Assembly: GCF_017352195.1 (NCBI RefSeq)
Contig: NZ_CP071445.1
Span: 1,922,001-1,986,000, forward strand
Reading direction: 5' to 3'
DNA length: 64,000 nt
Origin: Sedimentibacter sp. zth1
GTDB taxonomy: Bacteria > Bacillota > Clostridia > Tissierellales > Sedimentibacteraceae
Position numbers and translations under genes: made by a program. Under the pieces are notes generated by a model, which was given only the letters and a program-made list of their open reading frames with translations, did not search any database and had not been told where the DNA came from. Below, one piece after another: positions 1-9,276 of the stretch (within the stretch, counting starts at the first letter, position 1; the number at the start of each line of letters is the position of its first letter).

Positions 1-137
1 ATATCATCATCTAATACATTTTCTCTCCAGTTGTCAAATATCTTTTGCTCATGACCTATCCAGTTTTGACCAAATATATCCATTGGTTTTTTTCTCGTGC
101 TATCTAGATGAAGATCTCCTATTGCAAAAACTCGCAT
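1..137 (-). CDS. Metallophosphoesterase, N-terminal 45 residues (cut by window edge)
   Basis: The start lies inside the window and the rest runs off the left edge. The ATG at 137 has AAAGGA upstream. The translation opens [12 protein letters not shown] and then reads KPMDIFG. The D-x-H of GDLHLD is the first metal-binding motif of calcineurin-like phosphoesterases, and the KPMDIFG context is typical of a family of small clostridial metallophosphoesterases. It lies 11 bases downstream of the YhaN-like ATPase and probably shares its transcript with the upstream YhaO-like nuclease. Substrate unknown; the remaining metal motifs are outside the window. Confidence 0.75.
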   Translation of the reverse strand, partial: MRVFAIGDLHLDSTRKKPMDIFGQNWIGHEQKIFDNWRENVLDDD

Positions 138-148
138 ATTTTTTTCCT

Positions 149-2863
149 TTACTTTATAATTGTTATAATATTACACTCAATTCCTAATTCTTTAACTATA
201 TTAATTTCCCTTTGTTGGCATGTAAATAATATAACCTGTCTCTTTCTACTTTCCTTACTTAACATCTCTAAAGATTTTTTTAATCTATTTTCATCATATT
301 GTATAAAGCTATCATCTAGAATAAGTGGTATTTTTTTATTATCACTGATTAAATTACTTAATCCTAATCTTAATGAAATATATAATTGATCAAGTGTACC
401 ACCACTTAAAGAATTTAGATCATTAATGATTTCATTATCTTTATTTACCACTGATATATTCATATCTTCATCAATTAGAACTTCTTTATAATTACCTGAT
501 GTAACATACTTAAAATTATCACTTATAGCACTTTTAAGTAATGGTACAAAATCGCCTTTAATATAATCTGAAATAAGCATAATGTTTTGCATTGCAATAT
601 CAGCAATTTTAACTTTTTCAGTTCCTTCTTTTATTTTGTCCTCATAAAACTCAATCTCTTCTTCTATTGAAACTAGTCTTTTCTCAACCTCTTCAATTGA
701 TTCTATGTTACTATCAATACTATCAATTTCTTTTTTAATCAAAACTTTCATTTCTTCTTTGTTTTGTATTTCTTTAAATTTTTGCTCTTCATTAAATGAT
801 TGATTATTTATAGTAGATAGATTAATAGTATCATGCGTATCAAGTATATTAGTTATTTGTTCATAAGTATAATTATCAAGTATATTATCTATAATTCTCT
901 CAAGTCCAACTATTTTATCTTTGAGCTGCGATATTTTATAGTTATTATTAACTATTGATTTAAATTCATCGATACATTTAATATTATTAGTAGTCAATAT
1001 AATATTACATCTTTTTTGCTCATAATCTAATTCTTTTTCTATGTTTCTATAATTTTGTTGAAGTTTATCTAACAAAATAGATTTTTTGTTGATTTCTTGT
1101 CGAGTTCTATCTTTTTCTAATACTATATCCGAAACTTTTTTTACACTTTCATCAGTTACTTCAAATATGTTATATTTTACTAGTCTACTTAGCAAATCTT
1201 CTTCTATGATTTTTCTATTTTTTATTGCATTTTTTAAATTATCATTATCAAATTCAAGAAGTTTTTGCTTTTCTAAAGCAATTTCTTTTACAGAATTATT
1301 ATAATCATATTTTTTCTTTAATTCAATTATAGTAGAGCATTTATTTTGTGTATATATTTTACTGTTTTCATCTATGCAAGCTTTTAATTTATCCGCTAAC
1401 TCTTCTTGCTCACTTTTTATGGTCAAGAGTTCATAATTAAGACCTTTTAGCTTTGTATTAGCTTTAGACGCAATGATAAAAAGTATGATTGATATAATAG
1501 AAACACTTGCGCCATAATAATAAATTAAGTTCTCAAAATAGTACCCAGCAAAAGCAGCACCAGATGCAATTAATAAAAATAATATTCCAAAACAAATACT
1601 AAGTACTTTTTTAACTTTTGATCCCTTTATTATTTTTGTAACTAAATGTTCCGTTGAATCATTTTTTAGGTTGTTTATTCTAACAATTTCTAGTTCGTTA
1701 TTATTTGCTTTATTGTATGTATCTTCAAACTTGTTTATTTCTTCTAAATCATTTTGTTCTAGTAATTTTGTTCCTTGATTTATTTTTTCTTGTAATTCAT
1801 TAATGCTTTGGATTGCTTCATTATATGTTTTGTAATCAATATTCAATTTTGTTAAAAACGCTTCAGTTGACTCGTCATAATTTGATTCTTTCTCTAAAAG
1901 TACCATATCACGATTAATCTCAATCATTTCTTCTTCTATTCGTTTTTTTTCAGTTTTCATGGAATTTAATACTGTTATAAGCTTAAGCGCTTCTTCATAA
2001 TCATCAATTCCAATATTGTTACCTTCTCCATACTGTAAAAGTTCGTTTTTAATTTGTGCTATTTCATTATATACTTCATCAGCCTTTGCTTTTTTAGAAG
2101 CAAGTAATGAAATTCTAAATGCCTCAAGTTCATTATTTATTGTTTTTATTTCTTCATCTAATATTTCTACCATGTTTTGCTTTTTCTTTTTTTCCATAGC
2201 AAGATGGAGTGTATATTTTTTTGACTCTAATGTTTTATTCTTTTGTTTTTTTAATTCTTCTACTCTAGAATTATATTGACTAACAAGACTTTTGGGATTA
2301 TCTATGTATCCTGCTTCATCTTTTATTGCCTCTAAGATTTTTAGAATTTTATCTAATGAAATAGTTTCATCTTTTGATTGGCTTAGATTTACTATTTTTT
2401 CTTTTACTTCTGCAGCTAATTCTTCATTTGTAGAATTACTAAGTTGTTTTATGCTAAGGGTATTAACAAAAGTAGATTTATCAATTCCAAAAAGATATTC
2501 CCCTACTTCTTGTTTATCATCTATAGATATCAATTTTTCAGTATTTGAATTTTTGAGTTTTGAAAAAAGCTTATAATCCTTAGTATAAAAGTCTTTCTTG
2601 ACTATGTAATCTTTATCCTTTTCTTCTATTGTTAATGCTCCAAGGTACTGATCTGAATTCCAAGGGCGATATTTATGGAATAACTTTTCATCATTTTCAT
2701 CTTTTCCATTTTTAAACCCAAATAGCATTATTTCTATGAAATTATGCATCGTACTTTTACCAGCTTCATTGTTTCCGTAAATTATATTTAATCCATTTTT
2801 AAACATAAATTTTTTATATTTAAATTTACCAAAAAATTTAAGGTCTAGTTCTTTAATAAACAT
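149..2863 (-). CDS. YhaN-like SbcC/Rad50-type ATPase
   Basis: A 904-aa SMC/Rad50-like ATPase, the likely partner of the YhaO-like nuclease directly upstream. Walker A is GNNEAGKST at residues 30-38. Near the C-terminus are an ABC signature (LSGGTLDQ) and Walker B (IPLILDDSF). Long charged coiled-coil stretches fill the centre. Instead of the SbcC zinc hook, the middle (about residues 415-465) carries two hydrophobic membrane-like segments, as described for B. subtilis YhaN. The start codon follows the stop of the nuclease gene directly, so the two are translationally coupled. Inferred role: DNA double-strand-end processing or repair, possibly at the membrane. Confidence 0.85.
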   Translation of the reverse strand: MFIKELDLKFFGKFKYKKFMFKNGLNIIYGNNEAGKSTMHNFIEIMLFGFKNGKDENDEKLFHKYRPWNSDQYLGALTIEEKDKDYIVKKDFYTKDYKLFSKLKNSNTEKLISIDDKQEVGEYLFGIDKSTFVNTLSIKQLSNSTNEELAAEVKEKIVNLSQSKDETISLDKILKILEAIKDEAGYIDNPKSLVSQYNSRVEELKKQKNKTLESKKYTLHLAMEKKKKQNMVEILDEEIKTINNELEAFRISLLASKKAKADEVYNEIAQIKNELLQYGEGNNIGIDDYEEALKLITVLNSMKTEKKRIEEEMIEINRDMVLLEKESNYDESTEAFLTKLNIDYKTYNEAIQSINELQEKINQGTKLLEQNDLEEINKFEDTYNKANNNELEIVRINNLKNDSTEHLVTKIIKGSKVKKVLSICFGILFLLIASGAAFAGYYFENLIYYYGASVSIISIILFIIASKANTKLKGLNYELLTIKSEQEELADKLKACIDENSKIYTQNKCSTIIELKKKYDYNNSVKEIALEKQKLLEFDNDNLKNAIKNRKIIEEDLLSRLVKYNIFEVTDESVKKVSDIVLEKDRTRQEINKKSILLDKLQQNYRNIEKELDYEQKRCNIILTTNNIKCIDEFKSIVNNNYKISQLKDKIVGLERIIDNILDNYTYEQITNILDTHDTINLSTINNQSFNEEQKFKEIQNKEEMKVLIKKEIDSIDSNIESIEEVEKRLVSIEEEIEFYEDKIKEGTEKVKIADIAMQNIMLISDYIKGDFVPLLKSAISDNFKYVTSGNYKEVLIDEDMNISVVNKDNEIINDLNSLSGGTLDQLYISLRLGLSNLISDNKKIPLILDDSFIQYDENRLKKSLEMLSKESRKRQVILFTCQQREINIVKELGIECNIITIIK

Positions 2864-3967
2864 TTACTTCACGCCCCCCTCATTTTTTAATAATTGTAAT
2901 CCTAACTCAAAAGCTTTTTCATAAAGCTTATCTTGATTATCTTCTTTCTCAAATTGCGTTATATAATTTTCTATTATATTTCCTCTCAATTTTCCTATTG
3001 ACTCAGTTACACTTTTTTCGTAAGTATAGTTGTCCTCAAAATCAATATAATAAAAGAACTGCTTTGCAGCATCTTTAATTTCATTTATAGAAATATCGTT
3101 GCTTATAGTTCCAGCTAATTCAATCTTTACGTAATCTTTCATTATATTTATATTTTCTCCTACTTGTCTGATTGAATCCAATATTTTATTATAATCGTAA
3201 TCATTTTTTATAACAATTTTCTTACTAATAAGTCTTCTATTGCATATAGGTACGAATTCTGTTTTCAAATCTTCTTTTGAAATCCAACCTTTAATAATGC
3301 CGTGTTCATAATTTACGTAGTCATAATCAAATGGTTCTGGGGTACCAGGAAAAATAACATTTCTCTCAATTACCGTATATTTATGAATATGTCCTAAAGC
3401 ACAGTAGTCAAATTTATGTTTTATTATACTTTCATCTAATGTTAAAGGGCAATTATCTTCAGTATCAATAGAGCAATGTTCTAATAATATATTGATTTTA
3501 TCACTGTCTACTTTTAAATTGTATATTTCATCTTCCATGTCTGCGGCATTATCTTCACCCCAACATAACGAATATATACATATATTATCTTCTTCAAATT
3601 CAAATTTACTTATATCTTCTGTGTTTTTAAATATAAATACGTTTTCAGGCCACTTAATATAATCATATAGGCATGTAATAGAGTAAGGGTCTTTGTTACC
3701 ACAAGTTATTATTACTTTTGTATTATTTATTTTTTTAAATAATAATGATATTTTTTTCATATCCTTAAAATTACAATACTGTTGATCAATTAAATCTCCA
3801 GCAATTAATAAATATTTTATGTTTTCTTCGTTTGCAATTTTAATTATATTTTCAAATGTATCCCAAATATCTAGTCTTCTTTTCTCACATTCACTAAGAC
3901 TAAATCCTCTATTTTTTAACTTTACACCTAAATGAATATCAGCAGTATGCAAAAATGTAGCTATCAT
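2864..3967 (-). CDS. YhaO-like SbcD/Mre11-type DNA exonuclease
   Basis: A 367-aa calcineurin-like phosphoesterase of the DNA-repair exonuclease family. Metal motifs are D10-x-H12 (TADIHLG), GDLID at 57-61, GNKD at 90-93 (the usual GNHD/E with Lys in place of His), EHCS near 163-166 and GHIH at 192-195. The C-terminal third is the variable cap region. The start has AAGGAG upstream. It is first in an operon with the YhaN-like ATPase and a second phosphoesterase. The His-to-Lys change in the third motif is worth noting: in Mre11/SbcD this His contributes to catalysis, so activity may be altered. Confidence 0.85.
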   Translation of the reverse strand: MIATFLHTADIHLGVKLKNRGFSLSECEKRRLDIWDTFENIIKIANEENIKYLLIAGDLIDQQYCNFKDMKKISLLFKKINNTKVIITCGNKDPYSITCLYDYIKWPENVFIFKNTEDISKFEFEEDNICIYSLCWGEDNAADMEDEIYNLKVDSDKINILLEHCSIDTEDNCPLTLDESIIKHKFDYCALGHIHKYTVIERNVIFPGTPEPFDYDYVNYEHGIIKGWISKEDLKTEFVPICNRRLISKKIVIKNDYDYNKILDSIRQVGENINIMKDYVKIELAGTISNDISINEIKDAAKQFFYYIDFEDNYTYEKSVTESIGKLRGNIIENYITQFEKEDNQDKLYEKAFELGLQLLKNEGGVK

Positions 3968-4061
3968 ATGCTTTTCTCCTTACAAAAGGTAATTTTTTAT
4001 ATATAGTAATATTAACATAGTTTTATTAAATTTAAAATACTATTATTATATTATTTTAGTA

Positions 4062-4622
4062 TTAAATACTTTCGTCTTTATCATTATATTTGGCAAAATG
4101 ATAGTGATCTTCCCAAACTCCATTTATTTTCAAGTAGTTTCTTGAAAAACCTTCTTTTTCGAAGTTTAACTTTTCTACTATTCTCAAAGACCTATAATTT
4201 CTTGGAATTATATTAACTTCAATTCTGTGCATCCCATACCTATTAAACATAATTTTTATACCTTTGCTTAAGGCTTCCGTTATATATCCTTTATTAATTT
4301 CATCTTTATCTAGTTTATATGCCAAAAAGCACGATTTAAAGTTACCCAAAATAATATTGCTAAAGCAAATATTACCGATAATTTTGTTGTTTTCTTTGTT
4401 TATTAGCCAAAATTTTATTGATTTTCCTCGTTTATAATCTAGGTACTCATCTCTTAATATACTTTTTTGACATTCTAATGTATAAAAATAAGGTTCTCTT
4501 ACTGGATCCCACTCTTTTAAAAACTCTGCATTTCTCGTGTAATATTCTAAGACATTTTTAACATGATAAGGCTTTAATACCTTTAAATACAATCTACTAG
4601 TTTGATATGTTTTATCTATCAT
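4062..4622 (-). CDS. GNAT family N-acetyltransferase, RimJ/RimL type
   Basis: A 186-aa acetyltransferase. The sequence opens with TSRLYLKVLKP, typical of RimJ/RimL-like GNATs. It contains the acetyl-CoA region around NKGYITEALSKGIK, a version of the Q/R-x-x-G-x-G/A loop, and the common C-terminal pattern NYRSLRIVEKLNFEKEG. RimJ/RimL enzymes acetylate ribosomal protein N-termini, but many relatives modify other substrates, so the target is not assigned. The start has AGAGGT upstream. It is divergent from the MFS gene, with an intergenic region of about 135 bases between the two starts. Confidence 0.85.
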   Translation of the reverse strand: MIDKTYQTSRLYLKVLKPYHVKNVLEYYTRNAEFLKEWDPVREPYFYTLECQKSILRDEYLDYKRGKSIKFWLINKENNKIIGNICFSNIILGNFKSCFLAYKLDKDEINKGYITEALSKGIKIMFNRYGMHRIEVNIIPRNYRSLRIVEKLNFEKEGFSRNYLKINGVWEDHYHFAKYNDKDESI

Positions 4623-4757
4623 CTTGTACCTCTGTTTTTAGTTAGTTATATATTTTTAATGTATATTATTTATTTTATTAAACATACCTTTACAAGTCAA
4701 TACTTTTACTATAAACTTAACATGCACTTGAAATACAGCAACATGGAGGTTGTAAAA

Positions 4758-5915
4758 TTGAATAACAAAATTAACAAGATATACATATTTTTTACATTAT
4801 TTTATGCGTATTTTGTACTTGCTCTTTTTGAATGTGCCCGAGGAAATTTCATTCCATTTTTTATTGATGAATTTGCAATTAGCAATACATCCATTAGTAT
4901 GATTATTTCTATAAGTCAATTTGGCTGTGTAATAGGCTATTATTTTGCAGGCAACATTAGTCAAAAGTATGGACAAAAAATAACATTTATATTAGGAACA
5001 TCTATATGCACAATTATAGCACTTTCTGCGAGATATTTAAACAATGTTACAGTATTGTGTGTATTTTATTTTATTTTTAATATTGGTCGTTCTTTTTTAT
5101 GTATTTCTGTTGATTCAATTGTACCAATGGTTTCAATTGGATATGAGGTATTGTTTATAAATTTAACTCATTTCATGTATGGAATTGGTAGCTTTACAGG
5201 TCAAAAAATATATGGAAATTTATTGTTTAATAATATTTCATGGAGAAGCATTTACTTCGTTTTAGGATTAATATTTTTATTTTCAGTAGTATTTGTACTG
5301 TTTATCAAAATTCCTAAAAACAAATATTTGAAAACTACTATTAAGTATGATAAAAAAACTTTTTATAAGAACCCACTACTTCACATATTTATTTTATGTT
5401 TTGCTTTGAGTTCAGCAGGTGAAGGAATGATTACTACTTGGTTTATCAACTACATGACCTCTTCATATAACCTAACCGCTATAAATACAGCTAAATATTC
5501 ATCATTATTTTTTATAACTTTTGCCTTAGGAAGATTATTTGGAGGCCTAATACTACAAAAAATTGGTACTATGAAAGGATTGAAAATATTTATGATTTCA
5601 GCAACCATATGCGTTTTATGTGGTATGATGCTGAAACAAAATGGATTATATATAATTTCTATATCTGGATTTTTTATTTCTGTTTTATATCCAACTTTGG
5701 TAGTTTTTTCTACAAAAGTGTTTAAGGAATGTCCATCACTTGCTATTGGAACAATAACTACATGCAATTCGCTAATTTATATATTAATTACTATAATTGT
5801 TGGATTTTTAAACGATAGCATAGGATCTTATTTAACTTTTTATCTTGCTGCCATATTTATGGGATTATCATTTTTATTGCTTAAAATTATTTCTAAAAAA
5901 CACAAATTAAATTAA
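4758..5915 (+). CDS. MFS transporter
   Basis: Major facilitator superfamily permease with about twelve hydrophobic segments. The chosen start is TTG at 4758, seven bases after a perfect GGAGGT (4745-4750), giving 385 aa. The frame stays open upstream to 4602, but those 52 codons lack a ribosome site, overlap the divergent acetyltransferase start and would add an atypical N-terminus. The loop GQKITFILG after the second segment resembles the MFS loop 2-3 motif. Substrate not predictable; the general appearance suggests sugar or drug efflux relatives. It is followed by a strong bidirectional terminator. Confidence 0.85.
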   Translation: MNNKINKIYIFFTLFYAYFVLALFECARGNFIPFFIDEFAISNTSISMIISISQFGCVIGYYFAGNISQKYGQKITFILGTSICTIIALSARYLNNVTVLCVFYFIFNIGRSFLCISVDSIVPMVSIGYEVLFINLTHFMYGIGSFTGQKIYGNLLFNNISWRSIYFVLGLIFLFSVVFVLFIKIPKNKYLKTTIKYDKKTFYKNPLLHIFILCFALSSAGEGMITTWFINYMTSSYNLTAINTAKYSSLFFITFALGRLFGGLILQKIGTMKGLKIFMISATICVLCGMMLKQNGLYIISISGFFISVLYPTLVVFSTKVFKECPSLAIGTITTCNSLIYILITIIVGFLNDSIGSYLTFYLAAIFMGLSFLLLKIISKKHKLN

Positions 5916-5925
5916 TTAACAATAA

Positions 5926-5959
5926 AAAATCCACAGCTTATTCGCTAGCTGTGGATTTT
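5926..5959. terminator. Bidirectional intrinsic terminator
   Basis: Thirteen-base arms (AAAATCCACAGCT and its complement) enclose an 8-base loop, with T-rich tracts on both sides. It lies between the convergent MFS and aminopeptidase genes and can serve both. Confidence 0.85.
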
Positions 5960-5967
5960 AGTTTTTA

Positions 5968-7371
5968 TTAATTAAAATGATCAAAGAATGCTAAATAAGC
6001 TTTATAAGAAGCATATACATCTATTTTACTTACTACTTCAACTGGAGCATGCATACTTAATACAGGTACTCCCATGTCTATTACGTTCATATTATAATTA
6101 GCAAGGATATAAGCGATTGTTCCACCGCCACCTTGGTCAACTTTACCAAGTTCAGATGTTTGCCAATGAATACCATTGTCATTGAATAATTTTCTTACTT
6201 TGCCTACAAATTCTGCATTAGCATCATTTGAGCCACCTTTTCCACGGCTACCAGTATATTTTACTAATGTTACACCTTTACCTAAAACAGCACAATTTTG
6301 TTTTTCTGACACTGAAGAATAAGTAGGATCTAAAGCTGCTGCAACATCTGCTGAAAGAACATTACTGTTTGCTAAAGCTCTTCTTAAAATTAATTCTGAA
6401 GATTGACCGTTTTGTATAGCTATTAACTCTGCTACTAGGTTGTTAAAGAATTGAGAATGCATTCCTGTATTACCAACACTTCCAATCTCTTCTTTGTCTA
6501 CAAATAAAGCAACTGCTGTTTTTGCATTGTTTTTAGTCTCAAATATAGCATCTAATGATGCATACGCACATACTCTGTCATCATGTCCATGTGCTGCTAT
6601 TAGACCTCTATCTAGACCAACATCTCTAGATTTTCCTGCTGGAACCATTTCAAGTTCTGCTGAAATAAAATCTTCTTCTTCTATTCCATACTTTTCATTC
6701 AATATTTCAAGGATATTTCTTTTAAATTTATCATCTTCATCTTTATCATCAAAAGGCAAACTTCCGATTATTACATTTAAATTTTCTCCTTCAATACCTT
6801 CACCTAAAGTTTTTTTATTTTGATCTTTTGCTAAGTGAGGTAATAAATCACTTATGTAAAATACAGGTTCATCTTCTTTATCACCTATAGATATATCAAT
6901 TTGTTCTCCATTTTTCTTAATTACTGTTCCATATAAAGCTAACGGTAAAGTAACCCATTGATATTTTCTAATTCCACCATAATAGTGAGTTTTTAATAGA
7001 GCTAGTCCACCATCTTCATATAATGGATTTTGTTTTATATCAATTCTAGGTGCATCAACATGGCTACCAACTATGTTTAATCCATTTTCCAATGGTTCAT
7101 TTCCCATTACTACCAATGCTGCCATTTTACCTTTGTTTACACTATAGAATTTAGTACCAGCTTTTAATTCTTTAACTTCTGAAAAAGGAACAAAACCTTC
7201 TTTTTCAGCTCTTTTTACAATTTGTTTTATTGATTCTCTTTCTGTTTTAGCAGAATCTAAGAAATCCATATAATCTTTATTGAAACTAAAAATAGCTTCT
7301 TTTTCTTGTTTGTCTACCTTTTCCCAAACAAATTCATTATTATAAAATAAATCGCTTTTTTTACTTGTCAT
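5968..7371 (-). CDS. M18 family zinc aminopeptidase
   Basis: A 467-aa aminopeptidase I (M18) that removes N-terminal residues from peptides using two zinc ions. Visible metal and catalytic sites are GSHVDAP (His104, Asp106), GHDDR, the acid pair in VDKEEIGSVG and the C-terminal MHAPVEV. Length fits the clostridial M18 enzymes (about 460-470). The ATG follows a strong AAGGAGG. It lies 9 bases after a small lipoprotein gene and ends at the bidirectional terminator, so it is probably the last gene of a short operon. Cytoplasmic, with a likely role in peptide turnover. Confidence 0.9.
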   Translation of the reverse strand: MTSKKSDLFYNNEFVWEKVDKQEKEAIFSFNKDYMDFLDSAKTERESIKQIVKRAEKEGFVPFSEVKELKAGTKFYSVNKGKMAALVVMGNEPLENGLNIVGSHVDAPRIDIKQNPLYEDGGLALLKTHYYGGIRKYQWVTLPLALYGTVIKKNGEQIDISIGDKEDEPVFYISDLLPHLAKDQNKKTLGEGIEGENLNVIIGSLPFDDKDEDDKFKRNILEILNEKYGIEEEDFISAELEMVPAGKSRDVGLDRGLIAAHGHDDRVCAYASLDAIFETKNNAKTAVALFVDKEEIGSVGNTGMHSQFFNNLVAELIAIQNGQSSELILRRALANSNVLSADVAAALDPTYSSVSEKQNCAVLGKGVTLVKYTGSRGKGGSNDANAEFVGKVRKLFNDNGIHWQTSELGKVDQGGGGTIAYILANYNMNVIDMGVPVLSMHAPVEVVSKIDVYASYKAYLAFFDHFN

Positions 7372-7380
7372 ACGTCCTCC

Positions 7381-7842
7381 TTATTCAACGACCTGTAACT
7401 TCGTCAGATATATATTTTTATTTTTTATCTCACATACAATATTATAGTCTTTAATAAGGTTACTTGCAATAGATATTTCTTCTCCTTCAAAAAATGACCA
7501 TTCTATTTCAGCAATAATTTCAATTTTATCTTCCGTAACTTCTATTGATTCTATTTTATTAATAGAAACGCCTTCTACTTTTTCATACTCAGTTGGATTA
7601 TTAAATATATGTGTCAAAATTTCTAAGTCTGATTTCAATAAATCATCTGTCTCAATTTTGGCAAGCTGTTTTCTTAAATCTAATAAGTTTTTTTCTGAAT
7701 ACAAAAAATTATTAATTATTTCTATTCTTTTACTTAAAAGCTCTTCTACTTCATTTGTTTCTATTGTATAATCATATTTTTGTAAACAACCGAAGCTAAT
7801 TACAAAGGTTATAATTAATAAATATATTATTGAATTTTTCAT
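7381..7842 (-). CDS. Small predicted lipoprotein
   Basis: A 153-aa secreted lipoprotein of unknown function. The signal peptide of about 18 residues ends in the lipobox ISFGC (Cys19). The rest is acidic, with a helical middle and beta-like C-terminal half; no recognised domain. The chosen start at 7842 has GGAGG five bases upstream. An in-frame ATG at 7854 overlaps that ribosome site and would only add MEGF. It sits between the LacI regulator and the aminopeptidase, with 9 bases to the latter. Confidence 0.7.
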   Translation of the reverse strand: MKNSIIYLLIITFVISFGCLQKYDYTIETNEVEELLSKRIEIINNFLYSEKNLLDLRKQLAKIETDDLLKSDLEILTHIFNNPTEYEKVEGVSINKIESIEVTEDKIEIIAEIEWSFFEGEEISIASNLIKDYNIVCEIKNKNIYLTKLQVVE

Positions 7843-7969
7843 AAAACCCTCCATACTTTTTGGTAAGTGTTTTTAAGTATAGAGAATCTTTTTTAATAAG
7901 TTTATCATTTATTGTCAATTGAAATTAATTATTTAAACCCTTTGTTTTACAATAATATATCTTTAACAA

Positions 7970-8977
7970 CTATTTTTCTTTTATTTTTACACTTTCTCTT
8001 TTTTCTATAGTAAATGGCAACTCAATTTGTCCTGTTTGATGTTTTTCACCTTTTATAGTTTTAATAAGCATTCTCATACCTACTGCACCGTAATCATAGA
8101 ATGGTTCACCAATTGATGTTAACTCAGGTCTAACATATTTTCCTTCTCTTAGACTGCCAAAACCCATAACAGAAATATCCTCAGGTATTTTTATACCATT
8201 ATCTAATAGGTAATTCATAATACCTATTGCCAATTCATCATTGCTACACAATATTGCATCAATACTGTGTAAATCATCTAATATTTTATGACCAATTTCG
8301 TAAGAATGATGATATCTCCTACCATTAGCAACATATATATTTAAATTTTCTATATTTATGTCATTATTTTTTAAAGCTTTTTTATATCCACAGATTTTGT
8401 CGTTTTCCACAGTTACTCTGTTCTCAAAATCTGATATAAAAGCTATTTTTTTTCTACCTTGTTTAATCATATAGTTTGTAGCTTCATAAGAAGCAGAAAA
8501 ATTATCTATAGAAATGTAATTCATACCTTCCTTTACATTTTTAGTAAAGTAAACACATGGTTTATTTAAACTTTTTGCAATCTGTACAATTTCATCATCA
8601 AAATTATATCCTACTAAAAATATTCCTTCAGCCTGTTTTCTATCCAGTAATTGCAAATATTTCTTCTGAGCTTCTACACTAAAATAGCTACTGCATAATA
8701 GAATATCATAATCATACATTTTCCCAATTTCCTCAATACCTCTTACTATATCGGCAACATAACTTTGCGCAAGATTATTTATAATTACGCCAATTAAGTA
8801 CGATTTTCTAGTTACTAAACTTCTCGCTACATCATTTGGCTTATATCCTGTTTCTTTAATAATCTCTAAAACTTTTTTTCTAACTTCAGGACTAACAGGC
8901 TTAGAATCATTAATAACTCTAGACACAGTAGATATAGAAACGCCTGAAAGCCTTGCAACATCTTTAATTGTAATCAT
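7970..8977 (-). CDS. LacI family transcriptional regulator
   Basis: A 335-aa LacI/GalR-type repressor. The N-terminal helix-turn-helix reads TIKDVARLSGVS followed by STVSRVIN, and the hinge by YKPNDVARSL. The C-terminal two-thirds is a periplasmic-binding-protein-like sugar-sensing domain. The start at 8977 is chosen over an in-frame ATG at 8989 because GGAGG lies between them at ideal spacing. No sugar operon is adjacent, so its regulon cannot be read from context. It is preceded by the 6S-like RNA, which has its own terminator. Confidence 0.88.
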   Translation of the reverse strand: MITIKDVARLSGVSISTVSRVINDSKPVSPEVRKKVLEIIKETGYKPNDVARSLVTRKSYLIGVIINNLAQSYVADIVRGIEEIGKMYDYDILLCSSYFSVEAQKKYLQLLDRKQAEGIFLVGYNFDDEIVQIAKSLNKPCVYFTKNVKEGMNYISIDNFSASYEATNYMIKQGRKKIAFISDFENRVTVENDKICGYKKALKNNDINIENLNIYVANGRRYHHSYEIGHKILDDLHSIDAILCSNDELAIGIMNYLLDNGIKIPEDISVMGFGSLREGKYVRPELTSIGEPFYDYGAVGMRMLIKTIKGEKHQTGQIELPFTIEKRESVKIKEK

Positions 8978-9065
8978 TATGCCCTCCATAACAACATTTT
9001 TATATATTATACATTTATTTTATAGTAAATTCAATCACTTTCCTTAAAATTTAACCTTTTATGAA

Positions 9066-9241
9066 AACAAAAAGCCCGCACTTGCCGCAAATTTTTAATT
9101 CATACCTGCTAATTGCAGGTGGATAATCTACTAATCACTTTTGACTTCCCGTCAAGCGGGCCTGTCATCCATGATTAAACACGATACTCCGTTTATACTT
9201 TGTAGGTTGAATTAATAATTCCCGAACAACGCAGGTTGCTT
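9066..9241 (-). ncRNA. ssrS: Probable 6S RNA
   Basis: About 176 nt, transcribed from a near-consensus promoter, with no coding capacity. The 5' end (CCTGCGTT followed by GTTCGG) pairs with the 3' end (GGCAAGTGCGGG), and that closing arm runs into TTTTTGTTTT. Inside are an A/T-rich bubble, a small hairpin on the 3' side (ACCTGC-AATTA-GCAGGT), and a long apical rod built from TAATCA/TGATTA, GAC/GTC and CCCG-CTTGA-CGGG. This closed stem, central bubble with 3' hairpin and apical rod is the 6S layout, and CTGCG followed by TTGTTCG resembles the 5' closing stem of known 6S RNAs. 6S binds the housekeeping RNA polymerase as a promoter mimic. A leader of the downstream LacI gene is the main alternative, but the terminator lies about 90 bases before that start. 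Confidence 0.7.
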
Positions 9242-9247
9242 TTTGCT

Positions 9248-9276
9248 ATTATATCATAATTATATTCATTTATCAA
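9248..9276 (-). promoter_or_regulatory. Sigma-A promoter of the 6S-like RNA
   Basis: TTGATA (9271-9276), a 17-base spacer and a perfect TATAAT (9248-9253) on the minus strand. It overlaps the stop codon of the FtsH-like gene and predicts a start near 9241, just before the closing stem of the RNA. Confidence 0.8.

Noticed and set aside
108-389. Plus-strand ORF over the end of the YhaN-like gene, and many similar plus-strand ORFs through the window
   Set aside because: They lie antisense to well-supported genes, lack ribosome sites and encode low-complexity Ser/Phe/Leu-rich translations, as expected of shadows in AT-rich DNA.
4602-4757. N-terminal extension of the MFS transporter to 4602
   Set aside because: No ribosome site at the upstream start, it overlaps the divergent acetyltransferase start, and a perfect GGAGGT precedes TTG at 4758.
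9066-9241. A leader riboswitch of the lacI-type gene or an RNA on the plus strand
   Set aside because: The terminator and promoter both read on the minus strand, and the RNA ends about 90 bases before the regulator start. Pairings fit 6S better than any riboswitch I know. SRP RNA was also considered, but its conserved apical GGAAG-type elements are absent.
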